A stretch of DNA of 13,320 nt from Lachnospiraceae bacterium (lineage in GTDB: Bacteria; Bacillota_A; Clostridia; Lachnospirales; Lachnospiraceae). The stretch spans positions 1 through 13,320 of the forward strand of contig JAGAES010000150.1 in assembly GCA_017613055.1 (NCBI GenBank), read 5' to 3'. Positions 1 through 8,300 of this stretch are shown here, piece after piece (position 1 is the first letter of the stretch; every line of letters begins with the position of its first letter). The position numbers and the translations under genes were made by a program. The notes under the pieces are model-generated. The model worked only from the letters and a program-made list of their open reading frames with translations, was not told where the DNA came from and did no database searches.

Positions 1-155
1 TAAGAAAAGAAACCGGTCTTTATCTGAGCCACGGGCTTCAGTACGGAACCGGCGGGGAACACTGTCTCCGCATGAACATTGCCTGCCCGCGCGCCGTGTG
101 CAGGGAAGGAACGGAACGTTTGATCCGCGGGCTTAAGATGCTCCGATATAAATGA
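1..155 (+). CDS. MalY/PatB-type pyridoxal-phosphate aminotransferase (cystathionine beta-lyase-like), C-terminal end only
   Basis: Reading from base 3 gives about 50 residues and then a TGA at 153-155. The frame contains GLYLSHGLQYGTGGEH followed by LRMNIACPRAV and a final helix ending LKMLRYK. This is the usual C-terminus of MalY/PatB class I/II fold aminotransferases, which use pyridoxal phosphate to cleave cystathionine or cysteine conjugates to a thiol, pyruvate and ammonia in the cytoplasm. The conserved Arg of the R-(L/M/I)-N-(I/L) segment binds the substrate carboxylate in this family. The start, the catalytic Lys and most of the protein lie upstream of the window, so the exact substrate cannot be judged. 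A symmetrical stem and then a terminator-like hairpin follow. Confidence 0.82.
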   Translation, partial: RKETGLYLSHGLQYGTGGEHCLRMNIACPRAVCREGTERLIRGLKMLRYK

Positions 156-242
156 TGATTCCCCGGAAGAATCGGAAACGGCATCTGAAAGCCATCAAAT
201 CTCGGACAATTTCGTCAGAAAATGACGCATTATGTGTCTAAT

Positions 243-263
243 TGGCATTTTTCGAAAATGCCA
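243..263. promoter_or_regulatory. Perfect inverted repeat upstream of the lipoprotein promoter (operator or weak terminator)
   Basis: Arms TGGCATTTT (243-251) and AAAATGCCA (255-263) are perfectly complementary over 9 bases around a TCG loop. It ends 13 bases before the predicted -35 box at 277. A T-run (273-278) follows but starts 9 bases after the stem, so it is not a classic terminator. A smaller stem, CGTCA (213-217) and TGACG (223-227), lies just upstream. Either a regulator-binding palindrome or a weak 3' end for the aminotransferase transcript. Confidence 0.45.
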
Positions 264-276
264 TGTCACAAATTTT

Positions 277-305
277 TTGCAAACGAAAAGCCTGTGCGGT
301 ACTAT
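277..305 (+). promoter_or_regulatory. Predicted sigma-A promoter for the lipoprotein gene
   Basis: TTGCAA (277-282), a 17-base spacer and TACTAT (300-305) match a sigma-A promoter. The predicted start of transcription is about 311-313, giving a leader of roughly 60 bases. The promoter is embedded in the hairpin annotated at 286-329. Confidence 0.55.
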
Positions 306-329
306 TATAGTATCAGTGCAGGCTTTTTT
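286..329 (+). terminator. Terminator-like hairpin with T-run overlapping the lipoprotein promoter
   Basis: AAAAGCCTG (286-294) pairs with CAGGCTTTT (319-327); inside, TACTA and TAGTA can pair again. T324-T329 supply the T-run. It probably ends transcription arriving from the aminotransferase side. The left arm lies in the promoter spacer and the inner stem covers the -10 box, so the same bases do two jobs. Confidence 0.6.
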
Positions 330-332
330 GTA

Positions 333-353
333 TCGGAAGAGCGCGTCTTCCGA
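333..353 (+). promoter_or_regulatory. Leader stem-loop ahead of the lipoprotein ribosome site
   Basis: TCGGAAGA (333-340) and TCTTCCGA (346-353) are perfect 8-base arms around a GCGCG loop. The ribosome site AAGGAGG (361-367) begins 7 bases later. There is no T-run after it, so it is not a terminator. It is one of five such leader stems in the window. Confidence 0.55.
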
Positions 354-374
354 CCGGCGAAAGGAGGATATTAT

Positions 375-578
375 ATGAGAAAGACAAGAAAAATGCTCGC
401 GGTTTTGCTGGCGCTTGTCCTGTTTTCGATGACGGCGCTTACCGGCTGCGGCGGGGATGACGATGAAGACGGCGGAAGCCGGAAGAAGAAACCGACCGAA
501 TCGGTGAAGGACGATCCGACTTCGGTACCGACCGAACCGCCGAGCGGAAGCGGAACGCTTAAAAAGGCGATTCCTTAA
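375..578 (+). CDS. Lipoprotein, N-terminal piece ahead of a frameshift
   Basis: The start at 375 is chosen because AAGGAGG (361-367) sits 7 bases ahead and the protein then begins with a textbook lipoprotein signal: basic MRKTRK, hydrophobic core of residues 7-22 and lipobox LTGC with Cys25 as the lipid-attachment residue. After Cys comes an acidic then Lys-rich, Pro/Thr/Ser-rich tether (to about residue 65), typical of surface lipoproteins in Clostridia. The frame ends at TAA 576-578 after 67 residues, too short for a working lipoprotein. The -1 frame continues without a stop from base 563 to 2368 and plainly carries the rest of the protein. Joining the two across the A-run at 561-565 gives about 664 residues. 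Function unknown; exported to the outer face of the membrane if joined. Confidence 0.75.
   Translation: MRKTRKMLAVLLALVLFSMTALTGCGGDDDEDGGSRKKKPTESVKDDPTSVPTEPPSGSGTLKKAIP
558..572 (+). other. Frameshift site joining the two lipoprotein frames
   Basis: The first frame reads CTT AAA AAG GCG ATT CCT TAA. One extra A in the five-A run (561-565), or a -1 slip there, gives CTT AAA AAA GGC GAT TCC and runs on to 2368. The joined length, 1995 bases, is a whole number of codons. The run is T AAA AAG, not the classic A AAA AAG slip site, so a single-base deletion or sequence error is more likely than programmed slipping. Confidence 0.7.
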
Positions 579-2368
579 GTAAGGCGCTCGGCTTCAGCAC
601 AAAGCTTCCGACGACCGTGACCCTGACCGCGCTGAATGAAGGCGGCACGAACATGTATATGACGAAAGAGGACGGTCATATCCGGAATTTCATGGACGTG
701 ATTTCGGAGATTACCGTCGGCGAGTATCAGGGCAATACAAAAGAAAAGAACTTCAACACCCTGAAGCTGCAGTGGAGCGACGGCTCGGACATCGAGATTC
801 TGTATTCCGGAAGCCAGCTTATCTATAAGGCGGACGGGACCCGCGAGGTGTACTCCCTGACCGGAGGAACCCTGGTGGATGCGGCGGATGCGCTTATGAG
901 CGACGTGCCGGACGATGACGGGCTGAAAAACATCAGCTGTTCCGAACTCGGAATTAAAACGAAAGCACCTTTAGATTCGGATACCGTGTATGACGAGGAA
1001 GCCGGACTCTACATCGGCGTCGGCTCGGGCACGCCCAACAATATTCCGTATGTTCTCATGTACCGCATCCGCGATTCGAAATACTCCGCAAAGGACTACT
1101 TCAAAAAGTCCGGAATTCCGTTCTTCGAGGATGCGTACGGTGACGACCTGATTTCGTACAGCAATGTCGAAGAACTCGACGCGGAGATGGCGGACGGAAC
1201 GAAAGTCACATTTTACGGATGTGAATTCACTTACACCGCGTACGGCAACCGGCTTTGCGCATACCGGATTGTCGGACAGTTCGGAAACGACCTGATCTAC
1301 CTCACCGGCAAATACGTCGACGGCGATGAAGATATGATGGAAGACGTCATGGAAGTTCTGGAAATCGCGGCGATTTACCTCACCGTAACGGACGGCGGCA
1401 CCGCTAAGAATGACCCGACGCCGGAACCGACGAAGAAGCCGGGTCCGTCAACGGACAATTTCACGATTGTAGCGAGCCCCGCCTCGCAGGTCAAGTACGA
1501 GAAATACGACAACGGCCTTTTCTCCGCGGAAATCCCGAAGGGATGGGTTGTTGAAGTGCATGAGCAGTCGGATTACATTCACTACACTTTCCAGATTTAC
1601 GACCCGAAGAATCCGGACCTCCGCATCATGTATAACATGAAGAGCGAGGGGTACTGGGCATCGAAAGCGGACCATGATTTCTTCGCGAATGCCTACCCTA
1701 CAAGCGAGCTGTCCGCTAACCCGTGGCTTGACGAACTGACGACGCTTGCGCTTCTTCCCGCATTTTTCAAGATTATGCCGGACGGCACGATGTTCAAGTT
1801 CCGGAAGACGACGGATTTCAAAAAGATTGAATCGCTCGGGACCGACGTGTTCGGCGGCGAGATTATCCATGCGACGTCGACCAACGCGGAAGGAAAGACC
1901 GTTGAGGGCATCTATTCCGCATCCATCATGAAGATAAACCTGTATTACGTGAATATGCTTTATGTTTACGGTGCGACCTTCATGACGGCACCGGAAGGCG
2001 AACTGAGCAACTGGATTGAAGTGCTGGAGCATATCTTCTCGACCGTCGAGTTCAGTGCCGCTTACCAGAAGGCGCTCAACGAAGAGCTGATCTTCCAGGG
2101 GCAGGCCACGATGGAAATCTCCCGGATCTGCTCGCAGACGACCGATATCGTAATCAGCGGATGGGAGTCAAGACAGGCCACTTACGACCGTATCTCCCAG
2201 AAGCAGAGCGACGCAACGCTCGGTTATGAGCGCGTCTACGACACCGAGAAGGGCGAAATCTACCGGGCGCCGCTTGATTTCCTTGACAACTATTCGGGAA
2301 GCCGTTATCGGGCGGTTACGGACGACCAGTATCTGCTTCCGATTGACGGATACATTCAATGGAAATAA
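563..2368 (+). CDS. Lipoprotein, main body after the frameshift
   Basis: This frame opens at 563, just after a stop at 560-562, and runs about 600 codons to TAA 2366-2368. Possible internal starts (GTG 617, ATG 653) have no ribosome site, so it is best read as the continuation of the signal-bearing piece that starts at 375. Two extracellular regions can be seen: a first of about 260 residues, then a Pro/Thr linker (TPEPTKKPGPST, bases about 1418-1453), then a second region whose GLFSAEIPKGWVV segment resembles the cores of Clostridia surface proteins. The C-terminus ends with Tyr-rich YLLPIDGYIQWK. No catalytic motif or cell-wall anchor is visible. It is probably a surface sensor or binding protein; function unknown. 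The long intact frame argues that any disabling mutation is recent. A strong terminator follows. Confidence 0.7.
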   Translation, partial: KGDSLSKALGFSTKLPTTVTLTALNEGGTNMYMTKEDGHIRNFMDVISEITVGEYQGNTKEKNFNTLKLQWSDGSDIEILYSGSQLIYKADGTREVYSLTGGTLVDAADALMSDVPDDDGLKNISCSELGIKTKAPLDSDTVYDEEAGLYIGVGSGTPNNIPYVLMYRIRDSKYSAKDYFKKSGIPFFEDAYGDDLISYSNVEELDAEMADGTKVTFYGCEFTYTAYGNRLCAYRIVGQFGNDLIYLTGKYVDGDEDMMEDVMEVLEIAAIYLTVTDGGTAKNDPTPEPTKKPGPSTDNFTIVASPASQVKYEKYDNGLFSAEIPKGWVVEVHEQSDYIHYTFQIYDPKNPDLRIMYNMKSEGYWASKADHDFFANAYPTSELSANPWLDELTTLALLPAFFKIMPDGTMFKFRKTTDFKKIESLGTDVFGGEIIHATSTNAEGKTVEGIYSASIMKINLYYVNMLYVYGATFMTAPEGELSNWIEVLEHIFSTVEFSAAYQKALNEELIFQGQATMEISRICSQTTDIVISGWESRQATYDRISQKQSDATLGYERVYDTEKGEIYRAPLDFLDNYSGSRYRAVTDDQYLLPIDGYIQWK

Positions 2369-2387
2369 ACAAAAACAGTGACCGACG

Positions 2388-2424
2388 GGGCAGCGGAATC
2401 CATCCGCTGCCCTTATTTTGTTTC
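2388..2424 (+). terminator. Intrinsic terminator after the lipoprotein gene
   Basis: GGGCAGCGGA (2388-2397) and TCCGCTGCCC (2403-2412) form a perfect 10-base stem around ATCCA, followed by the T-rich tract TTATTTTGTTT. It closes the lipoprotein unit 19 bases after its stop codon. Confidence 0.9.
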
Positions 2425-2457
2425 GAAAAATGACACGCTTTTTCTACTGACGGTTGG

Positions 2458-2486
2458 TTGAGAATACTACTTACCTGTGGTATAAT
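2458..2486 (+). promoter_or_regulatory. Sigma-A promoter with extended -10 for tldDE
   Basis: TTGAGA (2458-2463), a 17-base spacer and a perfect TATAAT (2481-2486). TGTG at 2476-2479 plus one base gives the TRTGn extended -10 common in Gram-positive bacteria. Transcription should begin near 2493. Confidence 0.88.
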
Positions 2487-2493
2487 GACACCA

Positions 2494-2512
2494 TTGAGAC
2501 AGGACGTCTCAA
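2494..2512 (+). promoter_or_regulatory. Leader stem-loop at the 5' end of the tldDE mRNA
   Basis: TTGAGAC (2494-2500) and GTCTCAA (2506-2512) form a perfect 7-base stem around AGGAC, starting at the predicted transcription start. The ribosome site AAAAGGAGAG follows from about 2516. It could protect the mRNA end or, as DNA, serve as an operator. Confidence 0.55.
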
Positions 2513-2529
2513 AGAAAAGGAGAGAGTGT

Positions 2530-3915
2530 ATGCTAAATGACATCATTTCCCAAAAACAGGCACTGTTTCAGGACGGTGTGCAGACGGTACTGCGGGGGCA
2601 GGAAAGCCGTTCAAGAAGAGTTATCCTTCTGAAAGGAAATCTGGTACAGAATGCAAGAAGCGAAAGCCGGGGCGTTAATGCGCGCGTGAACCGGAACGGC
2701 ATGTTCGGGTTTGCTTCGGAGGCGGAGTATTCACCCGAAGCAGCGGAGCGGGTGCTCCGGGCGGCTACGGCCAACGCGGAGTTCCTCGGAAGACATTCCG
2801 ACCGGAAGACGCCGTTTCCGCCTTCGATTTTTGCAGGGCAGTTGTTCTGCCCCGGAACAATCATGGATACCGAACAGAAACGGATCATTGAGCTGTGCCG
2901 GACCGTGGATGATTACATTCAGAAGAAGTATCCCGATCTTTCGAGCCGGACGGTTGTGTATACCGAGGATTCGATGGATAAGATCATCTATACGTCCGAC
3001 GCGTGCAGCGGGCATGTCGTAAACCCGCGGGCGCACATGTACGTCATCATGAATTCGGAAACGAAGGACGGCGTACCGGTGGAGATTTCCGAATCGTTCG
3101 GCGGTTACGGCGGGTTTGAGGACCATTTTACGGACGTAACGAAACTGTACCCGGAGATTGACGAAATCTATCGGAAGCTGATGGACAAGAAGGAAGGCGT
3201 GTATGCGGAAGCCGGATACAAGACGGTTATCTTAGGCGGCATGATGGGCGGAATGCTCGCGCATGAGGCAGTAGGCCATACCGTGGAAGCCGATCTCGTA
3301 AGAGGCGGAAGCGTAGCGGGACCGTACCTCAATAAACGCGTCGCATCCGACCTTGTTTCGCTCGTGGATTTCGCGCATACCTATGAGGGACAACGCGTGG
3401 CACTTCCCGTATACCTCGATGACGAAGGCACGAAGGCGGAGGATGCGGTTTTGATCAGGGACGGCATCCTGGTAGGCTATATGAACGACCGTGAGAGCGC
3501 GCTTGAATACGGCATGAAGCCGGCAGGCAACGCGAGGGCCTGGGCTTTCTCCGATGAGCCTTTGATCCGCATGCGGAACACGTGCATCCTGCCCGGCAAG
3601 AGCACGCTTGAGGAGATGATTGCCTCGGTGGATGACGGATACTATCTGATCCAGTCCGGAAACGGCCAGGCGGATCTGACCGGCGAGTTCATGTTCGGCG
3701 TGACATGCGGCTACGAAATCAAGAAAGGCAAGCTCGGCAGAGCGCTTCTTGATACGACCGTAACCGGCGTCGCATTTGACATGTTAAAGACCGTCGACAT
3801 GGTTTCGAAAGACGTGCACTGGGAAACATCCGGAACGTGCGGCAAAATGCAGGCGATGGCGGTCGGCATGGGCGGCCCGCACATGCGCTGCAAAATCATG
3901 ATCGGCGGACGATAG
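2530..3915 (+). CDS. tldD: TldD, metal-binding subunit of the TldD/TldE peptidase
   Basis: TldD and TldE form a cytoplasmic zinc-dependent heterodimeric peptidase (family U62/PmbA-TldD) that degrades unfolded peptides and, in some bacteria, processes ribosomally made peptides such as microcin B17. The 461-residue product has the expected length. The metal site is visible: HEAVGH at residues 245-250 (HExxxH), with the third ligand expected at Cys437 in the conserved GTCGK segment near the C-terminus. The ATG at 2530 is chosen because AAAGGAGAG lies just ahead and the upstream in-frame codons overlap the promoter. tldE follows after 15 bases, so the two are co-transcribed from the promoter at 2458. 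No precursor peptide gene lies next to them, so general peptide turnover is the safer role. Confidence 0.95.
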   Translation: MLNDIISQKQALFQDGVQTVLRGQESRSRRVILLKGNLVQNARSESRGVNARVNRNGMFGFASEAEYSPEAAERVLRAATANAEFLGRHSDRKTPFPPSIFAGQLFCPGTIMDTEQKRIIELCRTVDDYIQKKYPDLSSRTVVYTEDSMDKIIYTSDACSGHVVNPRAHMYVIMNSETKDGVPVEISESFGGYGGFEDHFTDVTKLYPEIDEIYRKLMDKKEGVYAEAGYKTVILGGMMGGMLAHEAVGHTVEADLVRGGSVAGPYLNKRVASDLVSLVDFAHTYEGQRVALPVYLDDEGTKAEDAVLIRDGILVGYMNDRESALEYGMKPAGNARAWAFSDEPLIRMRNTCILPGKSTLEEMIASVDDGYYLIQSGNGQADLTGEFMFGVTCGYEIKKGKLGRALLDTTVTGVAFDMLKTVDMVSKDVHWETSGTCGKMQAMAVGMGGPHMRCKIMIGGR

Positions 3916-3930
3916 AGGGGAGGCGCACAT

Positions 3931-5229
3931 ATGAATGAGATCAGACCTTACGCGGACCGTTTGGACGCGATTTTAAAAGAAAAAGACGCAAAGAAGTATA
4001 CGTATACGCTTGTGAAAACCGAGAAGCAGGAGCTGAATGCGGAAGCCGGGAAATTCAAGCTGACGCGCACAATCTTCAGTAATTACGCTTCGCTTAAGCT
4101 GTTTCAGGGAACGAAGATGGGCAACGTAAGCGGCAACGACCTTTCGGACGAAGGGCTTTTAAAGCTTGCTGACGACGCCTTCACGGCTGCGGAATCGGCC
4201 GAAGAGGAACCCTGCAACGATTTCGGCCCCGACCAGGGTAAAGATGTGTTCCGCCAGGGCATCTGGGAGCCGGATATGGACCGATTGCTTGAGCGCGTGC
4301 AGGAATTTCTCGATACCGTTTCGAAGGATTATCCGAAGATCAAACTCATGGCGGCAGAGGCTTCCTTCAGCCGTCACAACTGGATCAGCCGCAACACGAA
4401 CGGAACGGAGTTCGAGTGCTATTCGGGAAGCTACAGCTTCATGGCGGAGGTCAGCGCTTCGGACGGCGGGCAGAACACCGGCATCAACGGAACCGGCGTT
4501 GAGTTCAAGGATTTTGACAAGCCGCTCATCGAGATGGGCAATATGCGCGAAGTCCTTGAGGCGACACAGAACAGTCTGAATCCGAAGACCGTCACCGGCA
4601 AATTCGAAGGCCCTGTCATTATGACTCCCGGCTGCACGGCCCAGTTTATTTCGATGCTGATGCGGAATTACGCGGGAAGCAACGTCGTTATGGACGGAAC
4701 AAGCCTCTGGCTTGACAAGGTCGGAGAGCAGGTCACCGATGAGAATCTTACCATAGCGCTCAATTCGTATGACGACCGGATTATCGTCGGCGAGCGAGGC
4801 ACGCAGGACGGCTTCCGTACGAAGGATGTGACGCTGATTGACCGGGGCGTCCTGAAGACGCACTGGCTGAATCTGTACGCTTCGAAGAAGACGGGGCGCC
4901 CGATGGCGCAGAACACAAGCTATAACCTTGTGGTTGAGCCCGGCGATAAGAGCTTTGAGGAGTTGATTGCTTCGGTTGATAAGGGACTTCTGATGGGCGA
5001 TTTCTCGGGCGGATATCCGGGCACGAACGGCGAATTCTCGGGTGTTGCCAAGAACAGCTTCCTGATTGAGAACGGCAAGGTTCAGGGCGCCGTCATGGAG
5101 ACGATGGTCAACGGCAATCTCGGCGAGATTTTCAAGAACATCCGCGGCATTTCGAAGGAACTTCTGTGCGACGGAACCATGGTTGTGCCGTACATCGCAT
5201 TTGACGGAATCATTATCTCCGGCAAATGA
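3931..5229 (+). CDS. tldE: TldE/PmbA, partner subunit of the TldD/TldE peptidase
   Basis: The 432-residue product belongs to the same fold family as TldD but lacks the HExxxH motif, as expected for TldE (PmbA), which pairs with TldD and shapes the substrate tunnel. Family features visible include the mid-protein GPVIMTPGC segment, the RPMAQNTSYNLVVEPGD stretch and the C-terminal GNLGEIFKNIRGIS followed by a short strand ending IISGK. AGGGGAGG lies just ahead of ATG 3931. The 15-base gap from tldD and the shared promoter mark them as one operon. Length is close to the usual 430-450 residues, so the gene looks intact. After the stop there is only a weak A/T hairpin, so the transcript may read on toward the next gene. 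Confidence 0.93.
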   Translation: MNEIRPYADRLDAILKEKDAKKYTYTLVKTEKQELNAEAGKFKLTRTIFSNYASLKLFQGTKMGNVSGNDLSDEGLLKLADDAFTAAESAEEEPCNDFGPDQGKDVFRQGIWEPDMDRLLERVQEFLDTVSKDYPKIKLMAAEASFSRHNWISRNTNGTEFECYSGSYSFMAEVSASDGGQNTGINGTGVEFKDFDKPLIEMGNMREVLEATQNSLNPKTVTGKFEGPVIMTPGCTAQFISMLMRNYAGSNVVMDGTSLWLDKVGEQVTDENLTIALNSYDDRIIVGERGTQDGFRTKDVTLIDRGVLKTHWLNLYASKKTGRPMAQNTSYNLVVEPGDKSFEELIASVDKGLLMGDFSGGYPGTNGEFSGVAKNSFLIENGKVQGAVMETMVNGNLGEIFKNIRGISKELLCDGTMVVPYIAFDGIIISGK

Positions 5230-5251
5230 TAACGCTGAGACTTTAAACCGC

Positions 5252-5274
5252 ACAAAAGTTGTAAAATGTTTTGT
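5252..5274 (+). terminator. Weak A/T hairpin after tldE
   Basis: ACAAAA (5252-5257) and TTTTGT (5269-5274) can form a 6-base A/T stem with an 11-base loop. It lacks a GC-rich stem, so termination would be partial at best. Confidence 0.25.
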
Positions 5275-5311
5275 CATATTCCGTTTTTCCCTTCCCGTAA
5301 AAGATTTCTCT

Positions 5312-5339
5312 TTGCGAATTCCGCATCCTGTGGTAGAAT
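5312..5339 (+). promoter_or_regulatory. Sigma-A promoter with extended -10 for the sensor gene
   Basis: TTGCGA (5312-5317), a 16-base spacer and TAGAAT (5334-5339), with TGTG one base before the -10 hexamer. The nine bases CCTGTGGTA are identical to those at the -10 of the tldDE promoter. Transcription should start near 5346. Confidence 0.72.
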
Positions 5340-5346
5340 ACAAACA

Positions 5347-5399
5347 AAGAGGAAGCCGGAATGGTCCGGCAATGATTATTCGGAACGGTGCAGAATATG
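5347..5399 (+). promoter_or_regulatory. Leader of the sensor gene: stem-loop, four-codon mini frame and weak true start
   Basis: GCCGGA (5355-5360) and TCCGGC (5365-5370) form a 6-base stem around ATGG. The best ribosome site in the leader, AAGAGGAAG (5347-5355), points to ATG 5361, but this frame (Met-Val-Arg-Gln) hits TGA at 5373. That stop is in the same frame as the sensor gene, which can only start afterwards at GTG 5388 or ATG 5397, with the poor ribosome match GGAACGG (5382-5388). Translation may depend on restarting after the mini frame, or the stop may be a mutation. Confidence 0.45.
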
Positions 5400-8300
5400 A
5401 AAAAGCAGGAAATCACGCGGCGCGGCGGTTGTATTTCTGCCGCACGACAGTCGGATAAGAAACAAAGACACAAGACAGGCCCGGCGAAGATTATGCTATG
5501 CCTGTGCTTGTGTCTTGTGCTTTTCTTGGGAGGTTTTTTTCAGAAAGGAAGCGCTGCCTCATACGAGGAGGATTCCGGCGCGCAGCTTGCGTCCTTGGAT
5601 CCGACCCGTCCGGGAGCGGGCTATTCGGCAGTCCTTTATGACAATCAGAGCGGACTTCCGACTTCGGAAGCCAACGCGATTGTGCAGACGGAGGAAGGCT
5701 TTATCTGGATTGGAAGCTACAGCGGCCTAATCCGTTACGACGGCAACACGTTTGAGCGTCTCGATTCCACAACCGGTATCGCGAGCGTCGTAAGCCTTTT
5801 CGTGGACAGCAAAAACCGGCTCTGGGTCGGCACGAACGACGGCGGTGTCGTGGTGATCGAGAACGGTCTTACGAGAACCTTCCGGATTGAAGACGGGCTG
5901 AAATCGCTTTCGGTCCGCTCGATTACGGAGGACAAGGCCGGCAATATCTATGTCGGAACGACAAGAGGCGTTGCAAAGATTGATGCCGCGATGAAGGTCC
6001 AAACCATCGAGAAGCCGCAGATTAAGGATTCGTATATCCGGAAGCTTGTGGCGGACGAGAGCGGTTATATCTACGGAATCACGCAGGAAGGCGCTCTGTT
6101 TACCATTGAGGACGGCACGCTCGGCAAATTCATCTTTCTGAAAGAAGAAGGAATCCCCGGCATCGTATCGGTCAACCTCGACCCTTACCGTGAGGGCTAT
6201 GTCTATCTCGGATCAAGTTCTTCGGACGTGTATTATGTAAATATCAAAGCGACGAACCGCGAGTATGAAAAGATCAACGTCGCTCCGCTTACCCGTATCA
6301 ATGAGGTAATCAATGTTGAGGATACACTCTGGTTCTGCGCGAACAATGGCATCGGTCTGATGGCGCCGGGCGGAAAGCTGAGTCTTCTTGACACGGTTCC
6401 GATGAACAATTCGGTGGACCATATGATTGCCGACTATCAGAATAATCTGTGGTTTACCTCCTCGCGCCAGGGCGTTATGAAGATCACACAGAACCGCTTC
6501 GCGGACGTTTTCGACTGGTACGGACTGGATCCGATGGTCGTCAATTCCACCTGCGCCTATAACGATTACATTCTGTTCGGAACTGACAGCGGGCTTACGG
6601 TCGTTTCCGAAAAGGAAATTATCGACACGCTTAAGATTACCGAAGCGAAGACCTTCTCCGGAAAGAAGATTCCGCAGACGAATCTTGTCGACATGCTGAA
6701 GGGCTGCCGCATCCGTTCGGTAATCCGTGACAGCAAAAACCGGATCTGGTTTTCCACCTACAGCGAAGATTACGGACTTGTATGCTACGATGACGGGCGC
6801 ATTGTCTGCTATACGGAGGCTGACGGCATGCCGTCCTCAAGAATGCGTTCGGTTACCGAATTCGCGGACGGAACCATTCATGTTGCCTGTACCGGCGGCA
6901 TGGCGGTCATCAATGAACAGAACGGCACGATTAAAACGTATGACGAGGAAATCGGCTTATCGAATACCGAAATCCTTACGATTGCGGAAGCTTCGAACGG
7001 CGAATGCGTTATCGGTACCGACGGCGGCGGAATCTATGTAATCGGCAACGCCGTGGTCCGAAGCATCGATACGTCCTCGGGACTGACTTCGGATGTCGTG
7101 ATGCGAATTAAAAGCGATCCGGAACGGGAGATTTTCTGGATTATTACAAGCAACTCTATTGCTTACATGGACAAGTTCTACCGTGTGAGGACAATCCGGA
7201 ATTTCCCGTATTCGAACAACTTCGACATGTATGAGAACAGTAAGGGCGAGATGTGGATTCTGAGCAGTAACGGCGTATATGTCGTGGATACCGAACAGCT
7301 CTTACAAAACGAAATCATCGAGCCGGATTTTTATAACCGCGAAAACGGCCTTCCGTGCGTGGCAACGGCCAATTCCTACAGCGAGCTGACTCCGGAAGGC
7401 GACCTCTATATTGCCGGCAGCACCGGCGTTGCGAAGGTCAATATCGAGGAAGAGTTTGAAAATGTAACGGACATCAAGATGGCCGTACCTTATGTCACGG
7501 CGGACGGAGAAGCGGTTTATCCGGACGCAAACGGCGTGATCCGCATCAAGGCAGACGTGAAGAAGGTCGTCATTCAGGCGCACGTCTTCTCTTATACGCT
7601 TACAAACCCGCAGGTGACCTACTGGCTCGAAGGGTTCGACCACAGAAAGACCACGGTCAGCCGGACGGGGTTCGGACCGGTTACCTATACCAACCTGCAC
7701 GGCCGGTCCTACGTCTTTCATATGGAAATTCAGGATGCGTCGGGACAGGTCAAAACCTACACCATCCGCATCATCAAGAACAAGATGTTTTATGAGTTCT
7801 GGTGGTTTAAGGTGATTTCCGTTCTGATTCTTTCGCTGATTCTGTTCTGGATTGTGGTTTCCGCCGTTCGGAAGAAGATTCAGGCACTCGTTGAGAAAGA
7901 GCAGGAACAGAAAACCTTCATCAATGAGATGATTGAAGCATTCGCAAAAACCATCGATATGAAGGACAACTATACGAACGGTCATTCCTTCCGTGTGGCC
8001 AAGTATACGGCCATGCTCGCAAAGGAACTCGGCTATAACGACGAAGACATCGAGAAATACCATAACATCGCGCTTTTGCATGACATCGGGAAGATCGGCG
8101 TCGAGGATAAGGTACTGAAGAAGGAAGGCAAGCTCGAAGACGACGAGTTTATGCAGATCAAATCGCATGCCGCCCGCGGAGCCGATGTACTGAAAGATAT
8201 CTCAATCATGCCGGAGCTTGCGATCGGCGCAGGCGCGCATCATGAGCGGCCGGACGGCAAAGGCTATCCGAACGGCTTAACGGGCGAGGAAATCCCGCGC

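Noticed and set aside
222..374. Upstream extension of the lipoprotein start to ATG 222
   Set aside because: It would run through the terminator hairpin, promoter and leader stem and bury the signal peptide; ATG 375 has a perfect ribosome site.
561..566. Standard programmed -1 slip heptamer in the lipoprotein gene
   Set aside because: The context is T AAA AAG, not X XXY YYZ; the first position would mispair after slipping, and no clear downstream ribosome-like stimulator or stem was found.
4159..5343. Long - strand open frame opposite tldE
   Set aside because: Antisense shadow of a well-conserved family; no promoter, ribosome site or recognisable motif.
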